This document shows, piece by piece, positions 9,478 to 18,162 of a stretch of DNA of 64,000 bases. Below the pieces are notes generated by a model. That model saw only the letters and a program-made list of their open reading frames with translations. It did not search any database and was not told where the DNA came from. The translations under genes were made by a program, and so were the position numbers. Positions within the stretch are counted from its first letter, which is position 1; each line of letters opens with the position of its first letter. Source of the DNA: Lachnospiraceae bacterium (lineage in GTDB: Bacteria > Bacillota > Clostridia > Lachnospirales > Lachnospiraceae); contig SVEF01000006.1 in NCBI GenBank assembly GCA_015057585.1, positions 62,001 to 126,000 of the forward strand, given 5' to 3'.

Positions 9478-11703
9478 ATGATGCGATGTGAGTGGAATAT
9501 AGATGATGATATGAACGACCTGATGGTAAAGTATGACATTGGCAGGCATCAACCGGCTTTTTATCAGTGGTTACAAGCAAAAGAAATAATCCGAAAAAAA
9601 TACAGGGAGTTTTGTGAGAACAATCAGAAGATAGTTCTTGTGTCGGAAAATTTGTATGACATTAGATTTTGTATGGATGCATTACAAGAAGAACCTACCT
9701 CTTTGATATTGAAACTATCGGAAGATGCGGAAATAATAAGAGAGAAAACCGATTCGGACACGACATATTTGGTATGTTCTTTTCCTTATCAAAGTGAACT
9801 CACTATGAGACTTTTTGATGCCGGACGTAAGGTGTATAACTTATATGATATCTTTGAGTCGGAAGGCTTGCTTTTTGAGCATTCGTATTATGTTGTATAT
9901 TCGGGAGGCTATTATGACCATAGTGAAAAAAGACCGTCTTCTGATTACGAGAGGCTGGACTTGAATGCGGCTTTTTTTTGGCATAGAAGACGGTATGAAA
10001 TTTCTTCCGGAAAGATAAGAAGACGATACCTGGAAAAAGCAATTTTTGACTGTGCCTTTGCGAGGGATTTTGTTACACTTAAGGAGTATATTGGATTATA
10101 CGAAAAAGAGTATGCGGAGTTTTCTAAGCCATATACTGATTTTTTGGAAGAAGTATCTTATCTGCTGGATCGGATTAAGAAGGAATTACATTTGCGTCAG
10201 CCGGAACATTGCCTAATGATTTGGTTGGATCAGGTCCCCTATGCAAAAGAACAGGATATGCCGTTTTTAAAGAGTCTGGATGAAAAATCTTTATGCTTTG
10301 AAAATATGTATACGATGACACCTTATACGAATCCGACGATTAGATTGTTATTTTCTAAAAAAAGGCCGATAGAGGAGAAATCTTATAAGCAAAAGAATTT
10401 TGATGAAAAGGATAGCGTTTTTCTTCGTAATCTGCAGAGTCAGGGGTATCAGTTTCGGTATTATGGTACATTTCGCTATTATTTTGGAAGTAAGTATGCA
10501 GATTTGAAAGACCAGATGGAAGAAGTATCCCCGTTCTCCTATGTTTTTTGGCTCCTGTTGCGAGATATGATTTTATGTCAACCAACAGAAAAGTTTTTTT
10601 ATGTTATTCATGAACTAATGCAGACGCATAGTCCGTCCTATTCATTTGGATTACGTGGTGACAACTATGTGTGTGAAGAGCGAAAGGGAGAACAGGAACA
10701 GATGCAAAACCAGCGAATGGAAAGCTGGCGTTATGTAGACCGGTTACTGGAGTTTTATTTTGAATTACTGCCGGATAGCCTTTATCAAATCTATATGAGT
10801 GATCATGGATACGGACTTATTGAACGATTTCATGTCGTATTTAAGGTGCTTCAAAAAAGAATTCGTGTCCGGAAGGTACGGGAAGTAATCAGCTATTATG
10901 ATTTTGATAGGATAGTTGATAGTGTTTTGAGGAAAAACGGAGAAGGTATTGAAGAAATCAGTAATGGATATGCTCTTTTAGAAGATGTGGATGTTTATAA
11001 TAAGAACTTGATTTTAAAAAAAGCAAAAGAAGGAAGAATTAGTTATACTATGACTAGTTATAAAGGAATTGCTACAGAACAGGAGATTTTTCTTTCTTAT
11101 AGAAACGGCAAGGAACAATATTTTGCACTTAATAGTGGGACACCGGAGGAAATAGAAGACAGAAAGAACGCTTTGCGTGATAAAATGGATCTTTGCTGGA
11201 TAAATGTAGCGGAGGAAGAGCATTTTAAATATTCCAGAGTAGTTATCGAGGCTCTTACGGGGGAAATGAGAAAAAAGAAGAGTTTGCTTATAGAGTTTCT
11301 GGAAATGGTTTTTCAGAAAGGCCGTGTTGCAATTCGTGGTGGAGGAGATCATACGTTATACTTGCTGGATGCGTTAAATGTCAAACAAAAGGAAAAGATA
11401 AGTTTCATTATCGATAAAAACAAGAAAGATGTAATGATTTCTGGATTTCCGGTGATTGCTCCGGAAGAGTTTGATGTAAAAACGGTAGACGTAGTTTTGA
11501 TATCTTCGTGGTTTTATCGGGAAAGTATGAAAAGTGAAATGCAGCAAATGTGTGCAACGTCCAATGTTGAGGTGCTGGATTTTTATGATTATGCGGCGGA
11601 AAAAGGGATTCTGTGTACAAGTGAGTTTTATTGTTCCAGTGGTTCCAATATAGACCAAAAAGTATTGGATGAGATTGCGCGACTTGATCTTGAAGAGGAG
11701 TAG
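9478..11703 (+). CDS. Alkaline-phosphatase/sulfatase-superfamily protein with flanking Rossmann-like domains, copy 2
   Basis: 741-residue paralogue of the preceding gene, alike along its whole length. Matching landmarks are WNIDDDMNDLM at the N-terminus, LMIWLDQVPYA, TPYTNPTIRLLFSKK with the candidate Thr nucleophile, VIHELMQTHSPSYSFG, YMSDHGYGLIERFH, and the C-terminal AIRGGGDHTLYLLDAL with IIDKNKK. The start is ATG at 9478 or 9481, after a GAGGGGGGA ribosome site; the frame extends back to 9415 but overlaps the previous gene. All presumed metal and nucleophile residues are kept in both copies, so neither looks dead. The pair probably arose by tandem duplication and then diverged. It is the last gene of the operon, before a strong terminator. 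Confidence 0.7.
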   Translation: MMRCEWNIDDDMNDLMVKYDIGRHQPAFYQWLQAKEIIRKKYREFCENNQKIVLVSENLYDIRFCMDALQEEPTSLILKLSEDAEIIREKTDSDTTYLVCSFPYQSELTMRLFDAGRKVYNLYDIFESEGLLFEHSYYVVYSGGYYDHSEKRPSSDYERLDLNAAFFWHRRRYEISSGKIRRRYLEKAIFDCAFARDFVTLKEYIGLYEKEYAEFSKPYTDFLEEVSYLLDRIKKELHLRQPEHCLMIWLDQVPYAKEQDMPFLKSLDEKSLCFENMYTMTPYTNPTIRLLFSKKRPIEEKSYKQKNFDEKDSVFLRNLQSQGYQFRYYGTFRYYFGSKYADLKDQMEEVSPFSYVFWLLLRDMILCQPTEKFFYVIHELMQTHSPSYSFGLRGDNYVCEERKGEQEQMQNQRMESWRYVDRLLEFYFELLPDSLYQIYMSDHGYGLIERFHVVFKVLQKRIRVRKVREVISYYDFDRIVDSVLRKNGEGIEEISNGYALLEDVDVYNKNLILKKAKEGRISYTMTSYKGIATEQEIFLSYRNGKEQYFALNSGTPEEIEDRKNALRDKMDLCWINVAEEEHFKYSRVVIEALTGEMRKKKSLLIEFLEMVFQKGRVAIRGGGDHTLYLLDALNVKQKEKISFIIDKNKKDVMISGFPVIAPEEFDVKTVDVVLISSWFYRESMKSEMQQMCATSNVEVLDFYDYAAEKGILCTSEFYCSSGSNIDQKVLDEIARLDLEEE

Positions 11704-11708
11704 AGATA

Positions 11709-11748
11709 ACAAAAAAAGAAGGGGAGGTAGTCCCTTTCTTTTTTTGTT
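11709..11748. terminator. Bidirectional terminator between convergent genes
   Basis: An inverted repeat with arms ACAAAAAAAGAAGGG and CCCTTTCTTTTTTTGT around an eight-base loop. The A-rich and T-rich ends let it act on both strands, as expected between the plus-strand glycan operon and the minus-strand PAPS operon. Confidence 0.85.
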
Positions 11749-11775
11749 ACAGAGGATAATATATTTTGTAAGCAG

Positions 11776-12738
11776 TTATAGTTCAATATGTTCAGAACCG
11801 ACTTCATTAAGCATATCATATAAAACGCGGACACAGTTTATAACATATTGGCCTACGGCAGTTTCTTCAGACATCTGTACGCCATAAACACCGGATTTAT
11901 ATATATGATACAATGCTTCCACTTCGCCAATATTTGGAATTGGTTTTGTTTCCATACTCTTTAATATCTGTGTTGCGAGAAATACCTTAACATCAAAAAA
12001 GAGCGCTTTGTCTATAATGTATTTCTGAAAACGTGGGATTTTGTTTACCCCAACATCTGTAGATAAATCACCTCTGTCTACCAAAATATACTTAGTTAAA
12101 GCTAAAATATCATTAAGGTTATTGACAGCATCCAGTGTCTCTACCTTAGTAATAATCTCTGTTTTGTTTCCAAGCAAGGCTCGTACTTCCTTTATATTCT
12201 CCGGTCTTCTGACAAAGGATAATCCGACAAAAGACAATGCCCACTTGTTTGCCAGTTCAATCAGTTGTCTATCTTTCTCGAAGAGAAACGGAATTTCATT
12301 ATGAATTCCCCGGATATGTACCCCTTTATTATTAATTAATACACCCTCCGATTTGGACAAGAATACAATTTTCTCAGCATCAGCAGAAACAACTTCAAAT
12401 TCAAAAATGCTGTCATTTGCCCATGCTGTCATACCCGGTTTTAAATGCTTATAAAACTCGGTATAATTAAAACAGTCGCTGGAAAGCTCAAAGGTCTTCC
12501 CTTTCTCCAAGGACACACCGCCATTCGGAAGATTCTTGGTTCTCACTTTGTTTCCCGGAAGGTCCATTAAAATGTCTGCGTCGGGAATTTGCTCTCGTAT
12601 TTTTAAAATATATTTTTCGATATCTTCTACACTTCCATGAGCGCCATTAATACGATATATATTTCTTTCGTCGTGTACTTCGGTTAATGGGACCTCATTC
12701 AACAATGCAGGACCTACGGTTAAAATAAATCTCTTCAT
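11776..12738 (-). CDS. Pyruvate-kinase-like protein lacking the C-terminal domain
   Basis: 320 residues that align with pyruvate kinase barrel and B domains: TVGPAL at the start, RINGAHG (~29-35), DLPGNKVRTK (~60), the catalytic ITKVET (~195), VDRGDL (~217), LATQILKSME (~255) and SEETAVGQY (~295). The allosteric C-terminal domain is missing. Two positions that bind potassium in classical enzymes differ: Ser of RxNFSHG is Ala, and Thr of the DTKGPE motif is Leu (DLPGNK). The Lys-x-Glu and Asp catalytic/metal residues remain, so activity on PEP or a related enol-phosphate is possible. A normal pyruvate kinase lies elsewhere in this window. It is the last gene of an operon with cysC and sat, hinting at a specialised role, not central glycolysis. 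Confidence 0.75.
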   Translation of the reverse strand: MKRFILTVGPALLNEVPLTEVHDERNIYRINGAHGSVEDIEKYILKIREQIPDADILMDLPGNKVRTKNLPNGGVSLEKGKTFELSSDCFNYTEFYKHLKPGMTAWANDSIFEFEVVSADAEKIVFLSKSEGVLINNKGVHIRGIHNEIPFLFEKDRQLIELANKWALSFVGLSFVRRPENIKEVRALLGNKTEIITKVETLDAVNNLNDILALTKYILVDRGDLSTDVGVNKIPRFQKYIIDKALFFDVKVFLATQILKSMETKPIPNIGEVEALYHIYKSGVYGVQMSEETAVGQYVINCVRVLYDMLNEVGSEHIEL

Positions 12739-12778
12739 ATTCTAAGCTTGCGTTTTATAACGCTCTCCTTCCTATTAC

Positions 12779-14035
12779 TTATTTAGTTAAATTCATAAAT
12801 ATAGTTGCATCTTTTTTCTGCTGCCAACGTAACCAATATCCTGCAATCAGAGAAGATAACATAGTAGTCAGAATCAGGACCGTAAAGAATTCCAAATTGA
12901 TTATTCCATAAGAATATGCTACTGTTGCTAAAACGATTCCAGGACCTCCTCTTGCATTCATCGTAACAGCAAAATTAATTTTAGTTACACGGTTTAAGTC
13001 CGTTGGTATTAACATAATCAAAGTTCCCACAGCTTCTAAGCTAAATGCAATTACAAAAAACAATGCAAAACGAAGGAATGAGAAATTATTTAAAATATCT
13101 AACTGGATTCCTACTAATGCAAAATAGATTGGAATAAAAAATGAAAATGCAAAGTTTTTGATTCCGTCAATTTTTGCAATGGTTTCCTGCTCTGTTCCGA
13201 CAACAGCTTTTACAATGTAGCCAACCAAAAAAGCGGAATACATAATATTAATACCTGCTATATAAAGAAGCGCACATACTAATAAAAGTGCTATAAAACT
13301 GACAGAATAAAAGTTTATTGTCTGGAAGCTCTTTTTCCATACATGAACATATTTGGTTACTAGTTTGGCTATTGCGAATAATCCCAATGTAACAAACGCA
13401 ACAATCAGCATTTCTACAAGTTTTACTTCGCCTGACACAGCAATTCTGGTAGCTGCATTTAATAAAATCCAAAGGCAAAGATCCTGAAATGTGGAAACCG
13501 TAAGTACCGTGTTCGAAAAAGTTGTGTTCATTACACCCATATCAAAGAATATTTTTGAAATAACAGGAATGGATGTAATTGCTACTCCGATTGTAAACAC
13601 CAGGGCGAAAGAAATCGAATTGTTCATTGTGCCGATATATTCTTCTTCAAACAGTTGGATAAAAGGAATGGCACCAAGCATTGGAAGAAAGGTGGCTCCG
13701 ACAAATACACAGCCAATCGTTTTTAAGTTTTTTTTGTCAATTTCAAGATTCGTATTGTACCCGGATAAGAACATCAAAAACACAAGGCCCAATTGATAAA
13801 AGATATTGAGAACCTTGCCTTGTCCCTCATAAGAATTGAAAATTCCTGCGACTGCTTTTGGAAAAAATGGGAACAGGAAACTTCCAAACAACATTCCGCC
13901 GATAATTTCTCCAACAACTCTTGGAGCCTTGATTCGTTCAAATAATGTTCCGCACAGATATGCGCCTGCCAATAATAACGCTAATGCAATAAATGTGCAA
14001 ATCAACTCCTGTTCTGATAATGTTTGTAATCCCAT
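12779..14035 (-). CDS. CPA2-type cation:proton antiporter
   Basis: An integral membrane protein of 418 residues with about twelve hydrophobic helices and no attached RCK/TrkA domain. Typical family stretches include RIKAPRVVGEIIGGMLFGSF near residue 35, LGLVFLMFLSGYNTNLEID near 85 and MNARGGPGIVLATVAYSYG near 360. It should exchange Na+ or K+ for protons at the plasma membrane. The ATG at 14035 is preferred because AGAGGTG stands just upstream; the frame could be read from 14104. Its place between sat and the pyruvate-kinase-like gene is unusual; it might exchange a different ion, but that cannot be read from the sequence. Confidence 0.85.
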   Translation of the reverse strand: MGLQTLSEQELICTFIALALLLAGAYLCGTLFERIKAPRVVGEIIGGMLFGSFLFPFFPKAVAGIFNSYEGQGKVLNIFYQLGLVFLMFLSGYNTNLEIDKKNLKTIGCVFVGATFLPMLGAIPFIQLFEEEYIGTMNNSISFALVFTIGVAITSIPVISKIFFDMGVMNTTFSNTVLTVSTFQDLCLWILLNAATRIAVSGEVKLVEMLIVAFVTLGLFAIAKLVTKYVHVWKKSFQTINFYSVSFIALLLVCALLYIAGINIMYSAFLVGYIVKAVVGTEQETIAKIDGIKNFAFSFFIPIYFALVGIQLDILNNFSFLRFALFFVIAFSLEAVGTLIMLIPTDLNRVTKINFAVTMNARGGPGIVLATVAYSYGIINLEFFTVLILTTMLSSLIAGYWLRWQQKKDATIFMNLTK

Positions 14036-14143
14036 AGTTGCACCTCTTTTTTGACTTTTTGCAACTATAGTATCGTTCTTTTTTTGTGTGATTTCAAGAA
14101 ACATAACACAAATTTCGTCACTCTCTAAGAAAACGATAAAAAA

Positions 14144-14392
14144 TCAAAGTCTTCTTTGTATGATTTTATAGACTCTTGAAATGCTTAATTCATACTTCTT
14201 TGCCAGGTCGCTGATTTCATATTTCCCACTATAAAAATCTTCCCTGAGTGAAATGTTTCTCTGGTCTTTGTCATGCCATTCTGCATCCGCAGGAAAATAA
14301 ACAGTCACACCGCTAAGTTCTCTTAATAGTTCATTGTATTTATCGTGTCCTATGATATTTTTAATCTTCTCTAATGCTTCTTTTGAATTCAT
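14144..14392 (-). CDS. Small Mor-like helix-turn-helix protein
   Basis: 82 residues. The C-terminal half, with YEISDLAKKYELSISRVYKI, has the shape of a helix-turn-helix like that of Mor-type transcription activators and sigma-like DNA readers. The N-terminal half carries KNIIGHDKYNELLRELSG and YFPADAEW, which also recall Mor-family proteins. The ATG at 14392 is two bases beyond the sat stop codon on the same strand, so the gene is translationally close to sat and probably controls this operon or reports on it. An upstream in-frame start at 14419 would overlap sat. Confidence 0.6.
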   Translation of the reverse strand: MNSKEALEKIKNIIGHDKYNELLRELSGVTVYFPADAEWHDKDQRNISLREDFYSGKYEISDLAKKYELSISRVYKIIQRRL

Positions 14393-14394
14393 AC

Positions 14395-15456
14395 TTACTC
14401 TATAAACACCTGCCCACAATTTAAGATAGCTTGGAAAATTTCCTGACGCATCATAATTTCATCCGGGATATGCCCATCGTTGATGTATTTTCTGATAATG
14501 GTTCCGCTGATTTCCACACGGTGCGTATGATAATGCCCACAGGTTTTATCTGTCACAATCTGTTTGCATTTTGTGCAATAATACGGTTCCCTTGTTAATA
14601 AAAGTTCAATTCCGAGATCCTTTTCTTCAGAAAGTTTACGTGCTAAAGCGTGCGCATCGTATGCGCCATAATAACCACCAACACCAGCATGGTCACGACC
14701 AATAATAAAATGTGTACATCCTAAGTTTCTACGAATAATGGCATGAAATATCGCTTCTCTCGGACCGGCATATCGCATCTGTGTTTTCAATCCATCCATA
14801 TATACACGTGATGACGGATAAAATTCTTTTGTCATTTCTTCGTAGGCTGCAATGACGGCTTCTTGTGTAAAATCGCCTTTTTTCTTCCAGCCTATAATCG
14901 GATTGATGAATAATCCGTCGCACACCTCCAGACCTAACCGCTGTATATGTTCGTGCGCTTTATGTATCGGATTTCTAGTTTGAAAACCGACTACGGTTTT
15001 CCAGCCTTTTTCCTTAAAAACGCGCCTGGTCTCTTCCGGTTTCAAAGCACCCGTAAGCAATTCCTTTTTCAAAAGCGCTGTTTTTCCTCCGATTCGAAAA
15101 GGATTTCGATTCTTTTCTTTCTTCACGCCCGGATGTGCATCTTCCAGTGTCCGGAATATCTTTTCGATGTCTTCTTCTGTCATAATATATTTATCTGCAA
15201 CTGTAAGCTCTGCAACCGTTTCTTCCTCAAATAACAGTTCCAAAACGGCTCCTTTTTCTGCTCGTAAATAGACCTGCTCCGGAACATCCAAGGTTACCGG
15301 AATTGTAAATACCTGACCATTGGCCATTGTATAATTGTCGATTACCGAACGATAATCAGCTGCTCTCATAAACCCATCCAACGGATACAATAATCCTGTT
15401 TCTATATTAATGACATCTTGTAATGTCTCTTCGCTGATAGCAACCTGTAGTCTCAT
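14395..15456 (-). CDS. sat: Sulfate adenylyltransferase (ATP sulfurylase)
   Basis: Makes adenosine 5'-phosphosulfate from ATP and sulfate. The 353-residue protein has the PUA-like N-terminal domain and the catalytic domain with FQTRNPIHKAHEH (~180; the QxRNPxHxxH motif) and GRDHAGVGGYYG (~250). A CTKCK...CGHYHTHR cluster near 300 may bind zinc, as in some bacterial forms. The start follows GGAGGG. It lies 18 bases downstream of cysC, so together the two enzymes produce PAPS. No PAPS/APS reductase or sulfite reductase gene is present here. Confidence 0.93.
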   Translation of the reverse strand: MRLQVAISEETLQDVINIETGLLYPLDGFMRAADYRSVIDNYTMANGQVFTIPVTLDVPEQVYLRAEKGAVLELLFEEETVAELTVADKYIMTEEDIEKIFRTLEDAHPGVKKEKNRNPFRIGGKTALLKKELLTGALKPEETRRVFKEKGWKTVVGFQTRNPIHKAHEHIQRLGLEVCDGLFINPIIGWKKKGDFTQEAVIAAYEEMTKEFYPSSRVYMDGLKTQMRYAGPREAIFHAIIRRNLGCTHFIIGRDHAGVGGYYGAYDAHALARKLSEEKDLGIELLLTREPYYCTKCKQIVTDKTCGHYHTHRVEISGTIIRKYINDGHIPDEIMMRQEIFQAILNCGQVFIE

Positions 15457-15474
15457 TTTTCCCTCCGCATAGTT

Positions 15475-15990
15475 TTAAGCGTATTCTTTTCCATATTTCT
15501 CTATAATATAATCCAGTACGTGTTGATAGGTTTCTTCCACGGTCTGTTTGTCTACCTCCAAGACTAAGTCCGGAGTCTGTGGTTCATCAAAGGTAGCATC
15601 GATTCCAACGACCTGTGTTTTCCCAAGATTATTTTTGTAGATTCCTTTTACGTCATTTTTGATACTGACTTGAATGTCCTTTTTTAAATAAATCTCATTG
15701 TATCCGGCTATTTTTCTTCTGGCCAGTTGGCGTAGATGTTCTAATGGACCAATGTTACAAATAATTCCGATAATATCATTTCGGTCAAGGAGGTAAGCTC
15801 CCAACATTATACGTTTGATGTTGGCTTCTCTCTCGGCATCAGAGTAGCCAAGATCTCGGTCAAATAAATCACGGACCTCGTCACCATCCAGTAAATAGCA
15901 TTTTTTGCCTATTTTGTTAAAATGTTCTTCCAATTTTCTTCCGATGGTTGTTTTCCCCGCACCGGAAATGCCGATTAGCCATAGAATCAT
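15475..15990 (-). CDS. cysC: Adenylylsulfate (APS) kinase
   Basis: Phosphorylates APS to PAPS. 171 residues, the normal size for a stand-alone enzyme. It has the P-loop GISGAGKTTIGRKLEE, LLDGDEVRDLFDRDLGYS with the following EREANIKRI, and KNDVKGIYKNNLG, matching the family's DGDxxR and KGLY motifs. The usual Ser-Pro of the substrate loop is replaced by CNIGPLEHLRQ, a small deviation. The start follows GGAGGGG. It is the first gene of the minus-strand operon cysC-sat-HTH-antiporter-pyruvate-kinase-like. In this context PAPS is more likely used to sulfate something than to supply reduced sulfur. Confidence 0.92.
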   Translation of the reverse strand: MILWLIGISGAGKTTIGRKLEEHFNKIGKKCYLLDGDEVRDLFDRDLGYSDAEREANIKRIMLGAYLLDRNDIIGIICNIGPLEHLRQLARRKIAGYNEIYLKKDIQVSIKNDVKGIYKNNLGKTQVVGIDATFDEPQTPDLVLEVDKQTVEETYQHVLDYIIEKYGKEYA

Positions 15991-16156
15991 AGCAACCCCT
16001 CCAATTTATTATATTTTTGTAAAGAATAAAAATCTCTTACACTATTGTACAACAGAAGGAAAGAAGTTTCCAGCGGTTTTGTTTAAGAATCTTTATTACT
16101 GAACCGATAAACAATAAGAGGATAGTGATAAAGAAAAACTTGCCTTGGAGGAGTGT

Positions 16157-16972
16157 ATGAAATATAAACTATTAGCACTGGATTTGGACGGAACATTAAC
16201 AAATTCAGAAAAAAAGGTGACGGAATATACAAAAAATGTTTTGGAAGAAGTGATGAGATGCGGAGTAAAAATTGTGCTTGCGTCCGGTCGGCCATTGCTT
16301 GGAATCAGTGCAATTGCAGACTATTTGGAATTGGATAGGTTTGGAGGGTATATTCTGGCATACAACGGTGGTCAGATTGTTGAGTGTGCAACCAAGCAAG
16401 TTCTTTTTGAAAAGCTTGTTTCTTCAAAATATGCAAAGAAGATATGTGAGGTGGCGAGAGCATCAAAAGTACAGCCACTTACCTATTACGGAAAGCAAGT
16501 AATTGCAGAATCTGATACAGATGCATTTGTTCAAAAAGAAGCATACAATAATTCTACGACGATTCGGGTGGTTGAAAAATTGGACGAATTTGTTACGTGG
16601 GATGTGCCTAAGTATATGGTTGTTGGAGAACATAAGTCACTGCTGGAAGTTCAGAAAGCATTGAATGTGTTGTTTTCTGGTGTTTTAAGTATATTTTTTT
16701 CAGAACCGTATTTTTTGGAAGTAGTTCCTTGCGGGATTGAGAAGGCAACTGCGTTAGCTTTGCTGACAGAGCATATTGGACTAACCAGAGAAAGTGTTAT
16801 GGCAATAGGCGACGGATTGAATGATCTGCCAATGCTGAGATATGCCGGTATGCCGATTGCTATGGCAAATGCATATGCAGAGGTTAAGGCGGAGGCTCGG
16901 TATATTACGTTGTCCAATGACGAGGATGGTGTTGCAAAAGCTGTAGAGGCGTTGCTTTTGCAAAAAAAGTGA
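16157..16972 (+). CDS. Cof-type HAD-IIB phosphatase
   Basis: 271-residue haloacid-dehalogenase hydrolase, probably a sugar-phosphate phosphatase. Motif I is LALDLDGTLTNSEKK (nucleophile Asp at ~9), motif II is VLASGRP (~43), and motif III/IV is AIGDGLNDLPML (~218) with the conserved Lys further upstream. A cap domain occupies ~85-190. I chose the ATG at 16157, six bases from GGAGGAG, over an in-frame TTG at 16145. These phosphatases are broad, so a substrate cannot be named. It could free a sugar from its phosphate for the FKP-like kinase, but that is speculation. Confidence 0.88.
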   Translation: MKYKLLALDLDGTLTNSEKKVTEYTKNVLEEVMRCGVKIVLASGRPLLGISAIADYLELDRFGGYILAYNGGQIVECATKQVLFEKLVSSKYAKKICEVARASKVQPLTYYGKQVIAESDTDAFVQKEAYNNSTTIRVVEKLDEFVTWDVPKYMVVGEHKSLLEVQKALNVLFSGVLSIFFSEPYFLEVVPCGIEKATALALLTEHIGLTRESVMAIGDGLNDLPMLRYAGMPIAMANAYAEVKAEARYITLSNDEDGVAKAVEALLLQKK

Positions 16973-17038
16973 GGCAAGTATTATAGGAAAGAAGGAGTTA
17001 TTTTAAAATGCGGCGTCGTCAAACTCAGTAAGATAGTC

Positions 17039-17067
17039 TTGTAAAACAACAGACGCAAATATATACT
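17039..17067 (+). promoter_or_regulatory. Sigma-A type promoter for the SDR gene
   Basis: TTGTAA, a 17-base spacer, and TATACT. Transcription would start near 17074, giving a short leader with AGGAGA at 17083-17088 before the start codon. Confidence 0.65.
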
Positions 17068-17097
17068 ACAAATAGGAACAGTAGGAGATAAAGCATT

Positions 17098-18108
17098 TTG
17101 GGGGCAATTATGAGAATGAAAAGCGGAACCTATCTAATTACAGGAAGCGCCGGTATGATTGGCGGCTTAGTAACAAAACATTTAATAAATCTACCGGAAT
17201 ACAAAGAAGGCAAAATCCGTATTCTGGCTCCGGTACGCAATGAAGAAAAGGCGCGCCGGAAGTATGGAGAAGAAGACAGCAGATATTTGCAATTTTTAAA
17301 TATGGATTTATGTGATGCGGAGTCTGTGCTTGCGATCCAGGATGTAGTAGACTATGTGATACACTGTGCGTGTGTAACACAATCAACAGAAATGATATCG
17401 AATCCTGTTGAAACAGCAGATGGTATTGTGCTTGGGACAAGGAATATACTTGAACTTGCAAAGCAAAAGCAGGTAAAGAGTATGGTCTATGTTTCTTCTA
17501 TGGAGGTTTACGGACAGGTAAGCGATATTGGACGTCCGAGAACAGAGGAAGAGCTTGGCGAAGTTTCTTTGGCGTTGCCTCGTAGCTGCTATCCTTTAGG
17601 AAAACGAATGGCGGAGCATTATTGCCATTCATTTTGGCAGGAGCATGGGGTTCCGGTTAAGACAGCCCGTCTTGCACAAACCTTTGGAACAGGAGTGAGA
17701 CCGGAAGATAATCGTGTTTACATGCAATTTGCCCGGGCGGCAAAAGAAGGCCGAGACATTGTTTTAAAGACAAAGGGACGTTCCTATGGAAATTATTGCG
17801 CAACAGAAGATGTGGTTAGGGCAGTTTTTCTTCTTTTGGAGAAAGGAGAAAATGGGGAAACCTATAACGTGGTAAACGAGGAAAACACTATGCGCATCCG
17901 GGAAATGGCAGAACTGGTAGCCGATAAGGTTACAGGGGGACGTATTAAGGTGCGTATCGAGATAGAGGATGCATCAAAGACCGGATATGCACCGGATACA
18001 GAGTTGAGACTTTCCGGTGAAAAACTCCGTAGGCTTGGTTGGAGACCGGAAAAAGGAATGCTTGAGATGTATGAGGATATTCTTGAGATATTATCGTCGA
18101 ACAGGTAA
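17098..18108 (+). CDS. NAD-dependent epimerase/dehydratase (extended SDR)
   Basis: 336 residues. The N-terminus has the nucleotide-binding pattern YLITGSAGMIGG; the catalytic pair is YVSSMEVYG and YPLGKRMAEHY (Tyr-x3-Lys near 168-172). Extended SDRs of this type act on nucleotide sugars as epimerases, dehydratases or reductases. The start is uncertain: TTG at 17098 is nine bases from AGGAGA, while ATG at 17110 begins MRMKSGTYLITG. It has its own promoter and ends at a strong terminator, so it is a single-gene unit. It might act on a product of rfbA/rfbB 2.6 kb away, which lacks its usual partners here; this is inference. Confidence 0.85.
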   Translation: MGAIMRMKSGTYLITGSAGMIGGLVTKHLINLPEYKEGKIRILAPVRNEEKARRKYGEEDSRYLQFLNMDLCDAESVLAIQDVVDYVIHCACVTQSTEMISNPVETADGIVLGTRNILELAKQKQVKSMVYVSSMEVYGQVSDIGRPRTEEELGEVSLALPRSCYPLGKRMAEHYCHSFWQEHGVPVKTARLAQTFGTGVRPEDNRVYMQFARAAKEGRDIVLKTKGRSYGNYCATEDVVRAVFLLLEKGENGETYNVVNEENTMRIREMAELVADKVTGGRIKVRIEIEDASKTGYAPDTELRLSGEKLRRLGWRPEKGMLEMYEDILEILSSNR

Positions 18109-18120
18109 TAAGTATAAAAT

Positions 18121-18155
18121 ATGGGTCGGATAGCAAAACAAACTATCCGACCCAT
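18121..18155. terminator. Bidirectional terminator
   Basis: Perfect 13-base arms ATGGGTCGGATAG and CTATCCGACCCAT with a nine-base A-rich loop, followed by TTTGTT. It lies between the convergent SDR gene and the PD-(D/E)XK gene. Confidence 0.85.
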
Positions 18156-18162
18156 TTGTTAT

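Noticed and set aside
16009-16014. TATAAT on the minus strand before cysC
   Set aside because: It is only about 17 bases from the start codon and has no -35 partner at a sensible distance.
17008-17031. Seven-codon Arg-rich frame after a good ribosome site
   Set aside because: It lies upstream of the recognised promoter at 17039-17067, so it would not be on the SDR transcript; too short to support.
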